NCBI GenBank assembly: GCA_037043455.1 | Contig: JAWPHD010010388.1 | Location: 1 to 64,000, forward strand | Direction of reading: 5' to 3' | Length of the DNA stretch: 64,000 nt | Source: Cyrtodaria siliqua | Taxonomy: Eukaryota > Mollusca > Bivalvia > Adapedonta > Hiatellidae | Shown: positions 45,901-56,329 of the stretch, piece by piece | Numbering within the stretch: position 1 is the first letter of the stretch | How the letters are laid out: each line of letters starts with the position of its first letter | Notes under the pieces: model-generated | What the model was told of the DNA's origin: nothing | What the model saw: the letters and a program-made list of their open reading frames with translations, nothing else | Database searches by the model: none | Position numbers and translations under genes: made by a program

Positions 45901-46031
45901 GGTTTACAAGAAACCGAAAGTAATACAAAACGTTGCCCTGAACAACTGTGTCGCTGATGGTGCCCATATGGTGAGGCTTACTTCCAGTGCCAAGATGGAC
46001 GTCTTACTGCAACTGATCAATACATGCACAG
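45901..46031 (+). CDS. C-type lectin-like gene, internal exon
   Basis: A 131-bp exon bounded by an acceptor (CCCTATAAAG ending 45900) and a donor (CACAG|GTAACA, GT at 46032). Frame: VYKKPKVIQNVALNNCVADG, AHMVRLTSSAKMDVLLQLIN, TCT. This is the first half of a C-type lectin domain: the helix with the conserved Cys (ALNNC) and the GAHMVRL strand. It splices in phase to 46875 (ACA G|GC TAC). Earlier exons with the signal peptide and the domain start were not found; they may lie left of the window or have been lost among the transposons. Known of the family: secreted or membrane proteins that bind sugars, often in immunity. Host gene, coding region seemingly intact here. Confidence 0.8.
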
Positions 46032-46084
46032 GTAACAGAATTGAAACATGTACTACACTTGAAAATCTAAACAAACGTAAGACA

Positions 46085-46345
46085 TTCGTTACACAGTTGG
46101 TTTAAATAGATATAAAAGTCGAACAGCACATATAGCAGTCAAGTACCAACGTCAACCAAAAGTACGCATAGAAACAAACAACAATGACAAAGAGCAATAA
46201 AAGGCAAGACGTGATATCATAAACGTAAAAGTGTTTGACAATAGGGCTACAGCCATTGAACGGTAAGGAGCAAAAAGGGTCGCTTTGGGTTTAAACCAGG
46301 TACTTCAGTGCATCAAACCTCACTCTTAGCCTATTGTCATCCCAA
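46085..46345 (-). mobile_element. Penelope-like second-lineage 3' end, in the lectin intron
   Basis: Plus strand reads ACAATAGGGCTACAGCCATTGAACGGTAAG..., then GGTTTAAACCAGG and CATCAAACCTCACTCTTAGCC, matching 43165-43450 and 59575-59870. The hairpins are more decayed than in the other two copies. Confidence 0.65.
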
Positions 46346-46589
46346 CGTACTTGCTCAATTTCCAATTTAACAAACCATTAAGACAATCTTAAAGACAAGC
46401 ACCAGACGCTAAAATTGTAATATAATATATTAAGTTCTACTTTACTAATATAAAGGAAATTTGTATACTCTGTAAAAGAAGTCTTGGACCATGGCAGTTT
46501 TCGAACCCGTACAATAATCGCTGAACCATGACATTCGACCATAACCCTTATTATCTCAGTGATAGTTCACAATAGGTCAAGATTTTTCT

Positions 46590-46745
46590 TTGAATAGCAT
46601 TGTTATATTGAACAGTATCTGTAATATAGCAGTATAGAATACTCTCAACTTTACCTTATGAAAAAATCAACACGATTAATAGCATTGTTATATTGAACAG
46701 TATCTAGGATATAGCAGTTTATAATACTTTCAACTTTACTTGTAA
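46590..46745. repeat. Tandem pair, about 82-bp spacing
   Basis: AATAGCATTGTTATATTGAA, CAGTATCT and ATACT(C/T)TCAACTTTAC occur twice in the intron. Confidence 0.85.
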
Positions 46746-46874
46746 GATATAACCAAAACACAACTTATGTGGTCTTCATGCAAAAGCTGTTTTGGATTTT
46801 TAAACTTTAAAATCAAACAAAATCATGATAAACGTTGCAATGTTGCTACGATTTATTATTATTTTAATATACAG

Positions 46875-47134
46875 GCTACTCCGGATCAGAAAGGAATTAC
46901 TGGATTGACCTTACCAATACCAATGCGGTCGACCGTTCAGATGTAAACCAGTGGGTCTCGTCTGACAACTTCCCTCTGCCTGCAGGCAACAACTTTTGGG
47001 ATATTAACCAGCCAGATCATTTCAATACAGACAATTGCGCATGTTTGGCCACAAAGAAAAGCTATAAAGTCGCTGACAGAAGCTGCGCCTTCCTGTATTC
47101 TTATATTTGTGAGAAGGAAAAGCCGATACAATAA
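46875..47134 (+). CDS. C-type lectin-like gene, last exon
   Basis: A 260-bp exon, two bases completing a Gly codon plus 86 codons, ending TAA at 47132-47134. It encodes YSGSERNYWIDLTN, a variable stretch, QWVSSDNFPL, NNFWDINQPDHFNTDNCACL, then DRSCAFLYSYICEKEKPIQ. This is the second half of a C-type lectin domain: the WI-LT strand, the long loop with a QPD calcium/sugar motif (QPD usually favours galactose), and the paired Cys residues of the C-terminal strands (CACL, SCAF, YICEK). The second calcium motif WND is replaced by VADRS, so calcium binding may be altered. The stop codon overlaps an AATAAA (47130-47135), a possible polyadenylation signal, though unusually early. Confidence 0.85.
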
Positions 47135-47243
47135 ACGTTATTTAAAATGGCTGTCGCAGTTGTGATTCCGACGTAATCTGCTATTGTTTTATCGACTTGA
47201 TTTTAAATTATTATATCCACTTTCTTGAAAAAAATAGGGCATA

Positions 47244-48576
47244 CGAGGGGGATTCAATATAATATTATTATGTCACTGGTATTCGGAACTAACAGATACT
47301 GGAAATATAAAAAAAAATCTTATTACAATCCTTCAAAGTATTCACACTTTCGGAGTTGCGCTATCCATGACGTAAACGCAGCAAAGTAGTCTCCCCTTGG
47401 TATACTGTTGAGATACTGAAATAATCCGGCACCAGGCACCAAGGGCACTTCTGGAAGCATAGCGTCTACCAGAGAGGTTTTTCCTCAGCAAAGGGAATAG
47501 GAAAATGTCACAGGGACTAAGGTCGGAAGAATAAGGTGGGTGTTCAAGCTGTACCATTTTTCCTTGCTCCAAGAAAGACTGCACAAGTTTAGCTTCGTGA
47601 GCTGAGGCATAGTCATGAATCAGCTGGATGCCATTCAAAACTTTACTTGGGCGTTTTTTCTTGTAATTATTTTTGACTGCTTTGAGAACTTTGTCCTTGT
47701 AAAATTTAGCCGTGTTTTTTTTTCCTGTTTGCATGGAATTTGTACCACAGGGCCACTGGAATTAAAGAAAATTGCATACAAAACCTTTTTAGCGCTTTTT
47801 GTTCGTTTTGCAATAACCGGTCTTGCCTGATTTTTACCCAACCATTGTTTATTGTTTATCCGCCGCTCGGGCTCAGTCTAGTACACCCATGTTTCATCTC
47901 CAGTGAGCGACTCAGAAATTTTTCTAGGATGACATTCTTCATATTTTTTAAGAAAATTTTAGCACATTTTAAGCCTTTAGCCTTTGTTCAGTTAACAGCA
48001 AATGAGGGACCCATCTAGTATAAGGTTCTTTAATTTCAAACAGTTGGTCAAAATGTGATGAGTTGTGCTTTCTGAGATGCCAATACTATTAGCTATCTTG
48101 GAAACTGTATACCGCCCATCTTCGTCTACCATGGCCTTCACAGCATCAATGTTCTCCTTTGTTGCTGCAACAACAGGCCTGCCAGGACGGTCACGGATTT
48201 TAATGCTAAGTTTACCCCCCTTTAAATGTCTTAGCCCAACAAAAAACCGTTCTCAATGTCACGGCAGAACTGCCATGTACACGGCACAGTTCAGCATACA
48301 TCTCTGTTGCAGGTACTTTTAAAGAAACTCTGGCTTTAATGTAAGCCCTAATTTCAATGTTTTCTTCACTTTTCATGATAGCATTGAAAAAAGCCACAAT
48401 ATAGGAGTGCGCATAATTCAACAATGGCTATCTCCGTCAATTGTTATCGGATTAAACCGCTATTTTCCATGTACGTGGTTAGTGAAATCGCCTTCAAATG
48501 CACGAGTTTTCAGTGCGGTAATGTAAGGCGGTTTCTACGGAAGCGCATTAGTGACAGATATATTGAATGCCCCTCG
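47244..48576 (-). mobile_element. mariner element, complete ends, dead transposase
   Basis: A 1333-bp element with inverted ends CGAGGGG(C/G)ATTCAATA and TA at 47242-47243 and 48577-48578, the normal mariner target. Inverted similarity runs about 40 bp (through TGTCACT). The single gene is on the minus strand. Size, ends and DD34D spacing all fit mariner. Confidence 0.93.
47342..48424 (-). pseudogene. mariner transposase, DD34D, frameshifted
   Basis: Minus strand, in pieces. N-terminal helix-turn-helix region at 48424-48212 (NIEIRAYIKARVSLKVPATE, MYAELCRVHG). Second helix-turn-helix region with ENIDAVKAMVDEDGRYTVSK and IANSIGISESTTHHIL. Catalytic domain with LTGDETWVY (first Asp), KKVLYAIFFNSSGP, IQLIHDYASAH (second Asp) and YSSDLSPCDIFLFPLL (third Asp). 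Thirty-four residues separate the second and third Asp, the mariner DD34D signature. At least three frameshifts and several stops separate the segments, so it cannot make transposase. Confidence 0.92.
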
Positions 48577-48584
48577 TATTAAAA

Positions 48585-49195
48585 TTACCTCCGTTTGTCC
48601 ATAACAGAATTTTATCAAACGTTTGCCCAGGGTCCAGGTTAAGTGGGTGGGATGGGGTCATTGTTTATGTTGATGGTGATATATTGTATACCTTTCCCTC
48701 CTACGTCACCCGTGGGGCCCAGGGAAAGTGGTGTCAAAAGGTCAAATATACTACAAGTTCATGTAAACTGTAATCTTTCATGATTTTGCATATAACTTGG
48801 TATATATACTCATGTATGATTGATTAACAACATACAAAACCATATTATTATTATTTCAACATTTGACGTATGTTGCCATGGGGTTGGGTGTATGTGTGTG
48901 TGGGGAGAGACAGGGGAATTTCGGGTGGCATTTTATTTGTTTTTATTATGTCTTAAATTAAACGTTACGATTATGGAATTACACTGTACACAATTGTTTC
49001 CTCCTGCGTCGTCATCGGTGGGGCCTAGGTTAAATGGCATCACATTCATGACTAATTTAATTAAAGTGTACTTTTTCACATTAATTGGTATAAATAGTCG
49101 TCTTTGAAAGGCATGGTGAGGTGAGTGATGTGTGAAGAAAACGGGGGTATTTGCGATGGCGTGCCGTCGAATTCGTTCTAGTTTAATGTTATCAC
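48585..49195 (-). repeat. Dispersed repeat family A, copy A3
   Basis: Reversed family A, right after the mariner. CCCTCCTACGTCACCCGTGG near 48698, GGTCAAATATAC near 48739, TTTCCTCCTGCGTC near 48996, and the terminal GAAGAAAACGGGGGTATTTGCGATGGCGTGCC (49135-49166). It holds the empty TA site (49179-49180) of the MITE found in A2. Confidence 0.75.
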
Positions 49196-49342
49196 ATACA
49201 TTACGATGTCGGAGTGGAGTAACATTCAATATTTTCGATAATCCACAAGTCATATAACTATGCATGTGAGGATCGTATTACCGTTCGGTCTTTTCCTTTG
49301 AGCTTGATGTGCATCGGAACTGAGTCGTCAATTTCCGTAACC

Positions 49343-49401
49343 GTTCAAAACTACGGAAATCAACCAGGTAGTTCCGTTGCTCGGTTTTGAACGGAGAAGG
49401 A
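49343..49401. repeat. Hairpin
   Basis: CCGTTCAAAAC and its complement GTTTTGAACGG flank a nested ACGGAA/TTCCGT pair. Confidence 0.75.
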
Positions 49402-49575
49402 CACGTCACATACGACATCATTCAGACATACGTCGTCATCAAATGTTATATATATATCGGCATCTACAATAAGAAATGTTCCTTACGAGGCTTTTGTTGG
49501 AGATATGTGAATAAAAGAATCTAACATTCGGGCCTATTTCATATTGAATTTATTAAACTCGTTGGATAAATTTGA

Positions 49576-49620
49576 TATGATGCTCGGCAAAGCCTCGCAT
49601 CATTTTTTTTTTATCCAATG
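49576..49620. repeat. Hairpin with CTCGGC/GCCTCG core
   Basis: TTGGATAAA...TTTATCCAA enclosing ATGATGCTCGGC-AAA-GCCTCGCATCAT. The stem has the same TC/GA mismatch as the larger hairpin at 56174-56314. Confidence 0.75.
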
Positions 49621-50832
49621 TGTTTAAAAATAATCATAAATAAACAGGCACATGTCGGATCCTTTATATATTATTGCGACATATTGTTTGATTATTATGA
49701 GCGACAATTTGTTAACTTTTTATATATCAAAAGTTATTTCGGCAATTAACGAAATACCGCTTTGCTACAATAGAATCTTTAAATTCTATTAAAATGTAAC
49801 TATGCAGGTTAAAGGTTATATGACCTGTTTGTTGTTTTAAATCAGCAGAAATATAATACGTGTTCATACTGGATGAAGTTGGCTTTAACATTAACTCAAA
49901 GCATACATTAGAGAAATTAAACATTTTCAATAATGTATGTATACTGTAAGATTAGAATGTTGCGTTATTTATTAGAATTTATAGTATGGCGTTTCAATGG
50001 GAAATAGCGGCAATGCTGGACATGGACGTCATGGCAACTGTGACGTCATTCAATAAGTTTACTTAATGCATTTTAAAGAAATAGTAATTGTTTGTCGTCG
50101 ACAAATAACGTGTTATACGACACATTGAGTTCATTTAAGACACGAAATGTAAAGATTATATGTTACAAATATGTATTTGTGTTCTGTTCATTTAGTTATG
50201 TTGACTTTAAAGCTTAAATATGCATTTACTTTTTATTATATAACTGTTACAATAGTTGTCACATTTTTGAAATAGCGATTACAATTTTAAATGTATATAA
50301 ACAATTATATGAGTTATCCGTTAACTAAATGATCGAACTGCAGCCAACATAATATAACATTTCAGATAAATAATCCCTCTAGGACTCTCACCATCGATAA
50401 TAAGGTCGGATTTAGTTATTGTGTGTGTACGTTGAAAATGTGTTTGCTATATGTGTTTGCATTTATTATTATTAGTAGAAGTATTAGTATTAGGATTATT
50501 TGAAGAATTGTATATTATACACTTCTTATTACTGGAGCATGCCACATTCTTTGTTCTCAATATCTGGAATAAATACAAATAGCATAATATTAAAACAAGA
50601 GAAGAAGTCTCCACTTGAAGTAGTAAATACAGATTTACATATTTGTTTCATTTACTTTGCATCTAGTATATCCATATCTCATTTAATGTCATTTAATCTC
50701 ATTTAATCTTAGAAAATTGAATTCAATACAATATATAATGCACGAAGCCTGGAAAACTAGGCCAGTGCGTTTATGTATGTGGCGTCTCTACGTATGAAAT
50801 CCCAAAATAAAACGTTATATACTATTGAACCT
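49621..50832. other. No gene recognised
   Basis: AT-rich; short open frames only. Confidence 0.4.
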
Positions 50833-51150
50833 AAACACTCGTTACGTGGTTCGAGCCAACCCTTTTTCCCTTCTTGGAGAAGGGGTAGGGTGGATGGGGA
50901 ATGAATTTTAATACTCTAACCACGTAATGAGTGTTCAAGTGCAATCGCTTGAAATAAAGACTTAATTTCGGCTTAAAAAGTTTCCATATTGTAAAATTAA
51001 AATATTTAATAGGTAATTTTAAACAGGTCGTCGAATTTTCTCAGTAAACAATGTTTATAAATGTGTTTTATTTTCGAATGTCCGTTATAAAAACCGGCTA
51101 ATATAAGTTTTCCCATCGCTTAATGAAATTTAGGCAGGACCACGTAATGA
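50833..51150 (+). repeat. Dispersed repeat C, copy 2
   Basis: Matches 27365-27650 reversed, ending CAGGACCACGTAATG (51136-51150). It opens with CTCGTTACGTGGTTCGAGCC, and the ACGTGGT/ACCACGT motif recurs at about 50920 and at the end, so ends and middle can pair. Confidence 0.65.
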
Positions 51151-51624
51151 CTACTAATTACACAATTACACGGAATTGAGCATTAGTTTGAATACGTTTT
51201 GACATGTAAACCAGATTAAATATTTCGATGTTTTATCTTTCATAAGTTTATGAAGAAAATTTGCTGTAGTGTAAAGTTTTCCATACTTGTAGCTTTAAAT
51301 TACCGAAACGTTTGTCATTCATCAATAACACATGAACCAGTTTCCAACGATCACATGTCTGGTCTAGGAGACGATGTAAATATGAAACGTCATTGCTCAC
51401 TTGACCATTAATTAAAAAAGGTAATCGGTAAATGTATAGTATAGTCATTTATATATAAAAACACAATTTAAAAAATGTAAGAAATATTTGAGTCGGCACA
51501 TTTTTTAGGGTCGCTCTGGAAAGGGAATCCAATTCTTATATTTAAATTTTGATTTTTATAACGGAGTATAGATTAATAAGTATACACTAATAAGTAATAC
51601 AATTAAAACCTGCCATTCTGAAAA
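51151..51624. other. No gene recognised
   Basis: Nothing supported. Confidence 0.35.
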
Positions 51625-52290
51625 AAGAGTATGACAATGGACCTTTGGAAACGGCCGAGCACGACACATACGAAATATTGCAGTCTCGGTTTGATTGAGA
51701 CTGTTCATGAGCGGTAGTGAAATATGCTAGCTACCGCTCACGCCCTCTAGCCCTAGGTTGAGCAGAACTCAATATTCATAAAATCAATAGTACACAATTT
51801 TAACCATCCCGAAGATGGCATGCCTACGGCGGTGGACATGGAGTTATATGCTTTCCCATGTCGTACGGCGTAAGGTCCCAGTATCTAATAAAATTAAATG
51901 CCCCAAAGAGCGAATAAACATAATGTAATTTAGTTGGGAGCAGCGGTTATGAAGCCTGCGTATCACAAGTAACAGCCAAAATACTAAATTAAAAAGCAGA
52001 CAACATATCCTATAATTGGTTAAACAATACCCAGAGCCTTTTATCGGCCGGAGTAGTGGAACCACCGAATCAAACATTACGTAAGAAAACAAAAGAAATT
52101 GAAAATGAAGTTGCGAAGATCTCAACGACTGGAAGACTAGAAATGAACTAACAGTTTTAGTACGGAAATTAGCGGCACGTTGCGCACAAGCGTGATGACT
52201 GGTTGGCGTCATTAAAAACAAATATGCCAAACCAGTTATTTGAGTTATATTGCGTGGAAGCCACGCACAAGCAGCGATTGTTGTTTTATC
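51625..52290 (+). repeat. Double-hairpin repeat H, copy 3
   Basis: Most regular copy: CAGTCTC...GAGACTG (51681-51703) then GAGCGGTAGTGAAATATGCTAGCTACCGCTC-type hairpin (51710-51740), GCCCTCTAGCCC, and about 450 bp of shared downstream sequence. The 155-codon open frame on the minus strand (51844-52311) lies over this repeat and is not open in copy 1, so I do not call it a gene. Confidence 0.75.
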
Positions 52291-52904
52291 GAGAAACACA
52301 ACAAAGCACATTTAGAAAAATTGAAATTTAATTGAAATATTAAAATGTCTTATTATTGTATCTGCATATTACTGTTTTGTAATTTATTCATCTAATATTA
52401 GTCCCTATTTATTTATCAGTTTACTTTATGAATGTGTGAACTAATAAAGTAGATTTAACCAAACCATGTCTTTCTCATATGAAAATCCACGTTTACATAT
52501 TGATCTCGGTATCTGAGCTTAATGTTTGTTTATGCATGTTGCATGTAACACAAATGAAGCCTTACATGTTAAACAATGAGAAATCATTTAAAAAACAACA
52601 CTATACATACTATTTAATTGCATGTGCCTGTGGAGTAAATGCTACTACATTATACACAAAACTGAAGAGTATATTCATTGTGTTCCCCCAGATTGACATA
52701 CTGTATCCAAGATAGTAATGGAGGAGTCGAGATACAAAACGTGATTTGGCATTGGAACTCATTATGTAGCCAAGCTTGTCATGGTATACCCAGATAACCA
52801 TGATATGTGCCAGACACTCATAGTGTTTACCATATACGGATGTTTTGAAAAGATCATCATTGTTTGGGCCAGATACAAACGGTGTAGCCCAATTACTCAT
52901 GGCG
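52291..52904. other. No gene recognised
   Basis: Nothing supported. Confidence 0.35.
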
Positions 52905-52965
52905 TTACCAATACGTGGTTTCAAGTCAGAGACTCTAACCACTCGGCCACGGATGCCGCCACTAC
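52905..52965 (-). tRNA. tRNA-Ser/Leu-like head (SINE or pseudogene)
   Basis: Minus strand GGCATCCGTGGCCGAGTGGTT, AGAGTCTCTGACTTGAAACCA. This is a good box A (TGGCCGAGTGG) and an anticodon arm like tRNA-Ser(TGA), but no box B (GGTTCGA) follows. It is probably a tRNA-derived SINE fragment rather than a tRNA gene. Confidence 0.55.
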
Positions 52966-54104
52966 AATGAGCATTCCAATATTAGTTACTGATGATACGA
53001 ATTTCTTTACAAGATCACAATGTGACAAAGAACTATGGGCTGGATGCATCTACTCTAGTCCCTTTATGGTAAAGAAATCTCACGCGTTTGTTTAATGTCT
53101 GAGTAACATTATTTGACAACGTTCAGATTCCATTAAAGGTTAATTTGAAGATTGTAACAACTAATAATTCGAAATCAGACATTTTCCGCGTAATTAAAAT
53201 GTATACGACTGATCCGTTAAATGTAATAAAACGTATGGTCGTTGCGGCCATTTAGTCAATCAAACTATTTGTAAAATGGTATATGTAAATGTTATAAACT
53301 GAACAGAATATAAATGCTCGTTATTATGGACTGCTCTGGACATTCTGTTTTAATTAGATTGCATTTGGGTATATTTGACTAATCGTCCCGTCGTAGATTA
53401 TTCACAATGGCGACATATGTTAAAGTGCACAAGTACGTGGGAATGTTAAATAGAGTCGGTGAAAATTACTGTGTATACTAATATAAATGACAATAACCTA
53501 TCTAATGTTAAATATAATTCAAGATATAGTAACCACAGTCCACCCAAAATCCGCACCTGAAAATGTACTCACGGCACTAACATGCATGAAACAGATCCGT
53601 TCAACAAAGATGATTCATCACATGCTTTTTATAGTCTTAAAAATCATCTCTACCTGAACATTACATCTTTCAAACGGTACTATTAATTAATAAAACAGAG
53701 GCATAATACAACAAGAGGTACCCTTTTTAAACGGTAAAATCCTATAGAAAATACATTCAACACAAGCATCCACAATGAAAGACTGCCCACACAACTCAAT
53801 GTTTGTGCTAAATTACGTGGAACAACTGCATTTCCATTCAATGGCTGAGCTACGAAATCCGGTCTCGAAATTTACGGATCACGTTAAAGAGGTATATTAA
53901 AGCTACAGAGTCTCTGGTTTAACTGGTAATAACTCATGAATATGATTGAGTCACGTGTGAAGTAGTATCAAATCGACAAACACACCAATGTCCGACAAGA
54001 TGGACTGTATATTTATGGATTCATCTTGAGTTGCCTTTAACTATGTTAAGTTATTTTGCCTCTCAATAAATGGTAGCTTGTAGACCATTGTATCAAGAAG
54101 CGTT
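52966..54104. other. No gene recognised
   Basis: Nothing supported. Confidence 0.35.
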
Positions 54105-54172
54105 ATACATGTAGCTCAGTGGATAGAGCACCTCACTTGAAATCAGAAGGTCGTGTGTTCGAGTCCCGAAAG
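54105..54172 (+). tRNA. tRNA-like sequence, TGA anticodon, degenerate
   Basis: TAGCTCAGTGGATAGAGC (box A and D arm), CTCACTTGAAATCAGA (anticodon arm, TGA if aligned to tRNA), GTGTTCGAGTCCC (box B). The acceptor strands do not pair and the anticodon and T stems have mismatches. The variable loop is short although serine tRNAs have a long one. It is followed by a T-run (54177-54186), which could end polymerase III transcription. SINE head or tRNA pseudogene. Confidence 0.5.
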
Positions 54173-55294
54173 AGTTCTTTTTTTTTCTTTTGAAAAAAAA
54201 TCATAATGTTACATGTGTACACGTACGATGTGCACTGGTCGATGTCTATAGAATAAATGATTTCCTGCCATATTTTTGCTCCCTTAAATACCCGATTTCG
54301 ACATGAGCTGGTGAACATTAAGTTTCAAACAAAGACACGCCCACAAAGAAGAAATCGAATGATATAGTGACTCTGTAGCTTTAAGGAGCTCTACAACTAA
54401 TTCGAACGATTGTTTTTAAAAATGGTTTATATTATCGATTAATTGTAAGATTAATCCATTTAATTATAAAAGTATACAACTTAATTTCATATAATCGTTC
54501 TGTTACTTGAAATACTACTATACGAACGTTGACTGCATCACGTTGTTGGCCTATTAATTATCCTACCCCGTCCAAACCGTGTCTTCAGTTATAAACCGAG
54601 CATAAGGCGGGGTATGTTGTGATACGGCCTCCGCATAAATAATCCCATCGTGATTTATTAACAAATCGATGTCGATGTTATTACACAACCTTGGTAATAT
54701 ATAAAAAGTATATGATAGTTTTTTAAGCAAAATAATGGTATCACTTATATGATACATATAACCGCTTCACGCGTATAAATCGACATAAAAATATAAAGAA
54801 GAAACAACATGGCGGACATTAGTTTTTTCGGGATTTTCATTCAGAAAACAAATTAACTGGATTTAATAACATGGCCAGAACAATTAATAGAGATGTTAAA
54901 ATATGTGCTAGAGAGTTGGGGCAATTGTTGATGCATTACCTAGTTAGTGAGATGAGACGGTGTTTCCAGGAAAAGTACTTTTGAGGATTTCTGATGAAGT
55001 TGTGCCCGTCGCATTGATCATCCTTCATGACGTTTGAACTTGAAATGTAAGTGTTGTGTTTAATGGCATATATACATTTAGAATAATTAAATTTTGACAC
55101 CAAAATGATGTAAAAAAATGCCTTCAGGAAACGTCTTTCAAAATGTGAGGATGTTTTTTTTTCGTTTTTGTTTTTCTTAAGGTTATAGAATAGTCCTTGT
55201 AAATCACATTGAATCATATTGAATTCTATAATAAATGCGGGAAATCCTAGAACTGAAACGTTTCTAAGTATTTCTTCACAACATTTGCAATATG
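54173..55294. other. No gene recognised
   Basis: AT-rich; the 140-codon minus-strand frame at 54936-55358 has no known motif and runs into an inverted repeat. Confidence 0.4.
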
Positions 55295-55605
55295 AGCTCT
55301 TTATATACCAATCTAGGTAGTAGGGGTAAACAATTGTGGAATATTTGCAGGATAACATGTTTAAACGGTCTTTGTTTCAGTTACTTTTCCATTTATAGAC
55401 AGTCCAGTATTCCTTTGTGGTCAACACACTAATCCTTTTCAAAATATGCATTCATCTATGACTGTACAATGGACAGTGTGTACCTGTGTTGGTATTTATA
55501 TATTCATAACAAAGAAATATTGAGACAGATAAAATGTGATTTTATAAACAGTATTTGGATTTATTTTGCTATAACTTATCCGTACTACCTAGATTGGTAT
55601 GTAAA
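55295..55605. repeat. Short inverted repeat
   Basis: TATACCAATCTAGGTAGTA (about 55306) and its complement TACTACCTAGATTGGTAT (about 55583) lie 280 bp apart. Both open frames over them read YPYYLDWY, which is a consequence of the inversion, not a protein family. Confidence 0.7.
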
Positions 55606-55635
55606 AAAAATATTTTCTAAGTCTGGAATTATCCT

Positions 55636-55855
55636 GCTTTATTCCTCGCGGGGAATAAATTTTTTTCAGAACAATTCATTCCTCAAAATAACACAAATGG
55701 CAGTTTTCTCTTGATCATGATCACTCAGACGCTTTTTATAATCGAATCACATGACTTTATTAATAACCGGAAATAATCCGGTAATCCCGGTTATTCCCGG
55801 TACTTCCATCGGTGTTTCTATATTATACTCCTGCTTTATTCCCCGGGGAATAACG
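55636..55855 (-). repeat. Palindrome-bearing units, reversed orientation
   Basis: CCTGCTTTATTCCTCGCGGGGAATAA (about 55633) and CTCCTGCTTTATTCCCCGGGGAATAA (55828-55853). The core TTATTCCCCGGGGAATAA is a perfect 18-bp palindrome at 55836-55853; the CTCCTGC flank shows the orientation. Confidence 0.75.
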
Positions 55856-56173
55856 TTTTAATCTAAAATATTACCTGAAATATGGATGTATTTATAAACA
55901 TTTATCATGCATATATGCACTTTTCTGCCTAATAAAGGGGTGACCTAATATATTTTGCTTTAATAGGAACTGACCAATAGAGCAAAGAAATGCGAAATCT
56001 CTCGGCGTTTATTGTACGTAACGTTATCTGACGTCATGCACGTAACGCTGCCTGACGTCATAAAACAAACAAAACAACAACAACATGGCGGCGTCCGCGA
56101 TAAGCGTAACATTCTGAAAAATAGGTAATAATAGTAATTCATACAGAAATGTGGATAATCTGCATGATAAAAA

Positions 56174-56314
56174 GAATATTATGTCAGTGCCTTTTACTAT
56201 CAAGTTTATTAGGCTCGGCACGAAAACGAGAATGCCTCGGTAGAGCCTCGCCATTCTTCGTTTTATAAGCCTCGCCTAATAAACTTGATAGTAAAAGGCA
56301 CTGACATAATATTC
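56174..56314. repeat. 141-bp near-perfect hairpin
   Basis: Outer arms of 46 bp (GAATATTATGTCAGTGCC... and its complement) differ at two positions. Inner arms pair around ACGAAAACGAGAATG and CATTCTTCGTTTT. The centre is GCCTCGGTAGAGCCTCG. Foldback MITE or a recombination-active palindrome; no duplication of flanks is obvious. Confidence 0.9.
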
Positions 56315-56329
56315 TCTATATATGCGATT

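Larger units (their letters stand above)
46032..46874 (+). other. Intron of the C-type lectin-like gene
   Basis: GT at 46032 and TATACAG at 46868-46874. It holds a second-lineage Penelope-like 3' end (46085-46345) and a tandem pair (46590-46745). Confidence 0.75.

Noticed and set aside
46480..46560. Box B-like GGTTCGAA on the minus strand
   Set aside because: No matching box A or stems; too weak to call.
51844..52311. 155-codon open frame on the minus strand
   Set aside because: It overlies double-hairpin repeat H; the same stretch in copy 1 is not open and the protein has no recognisable motif.
54105..54172. Functional tRNA gene
   Set aside because: Boxes A and B are present, but the acceptor strands do not pair and the stems have mismatches; kept only as tRNA-like.
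54936..55714. Two open frames both containing YPYYLDWY
   Set aside because: The shared peptide comes from an inverted DNA repeat read on opposite strands, not from homologous genes.
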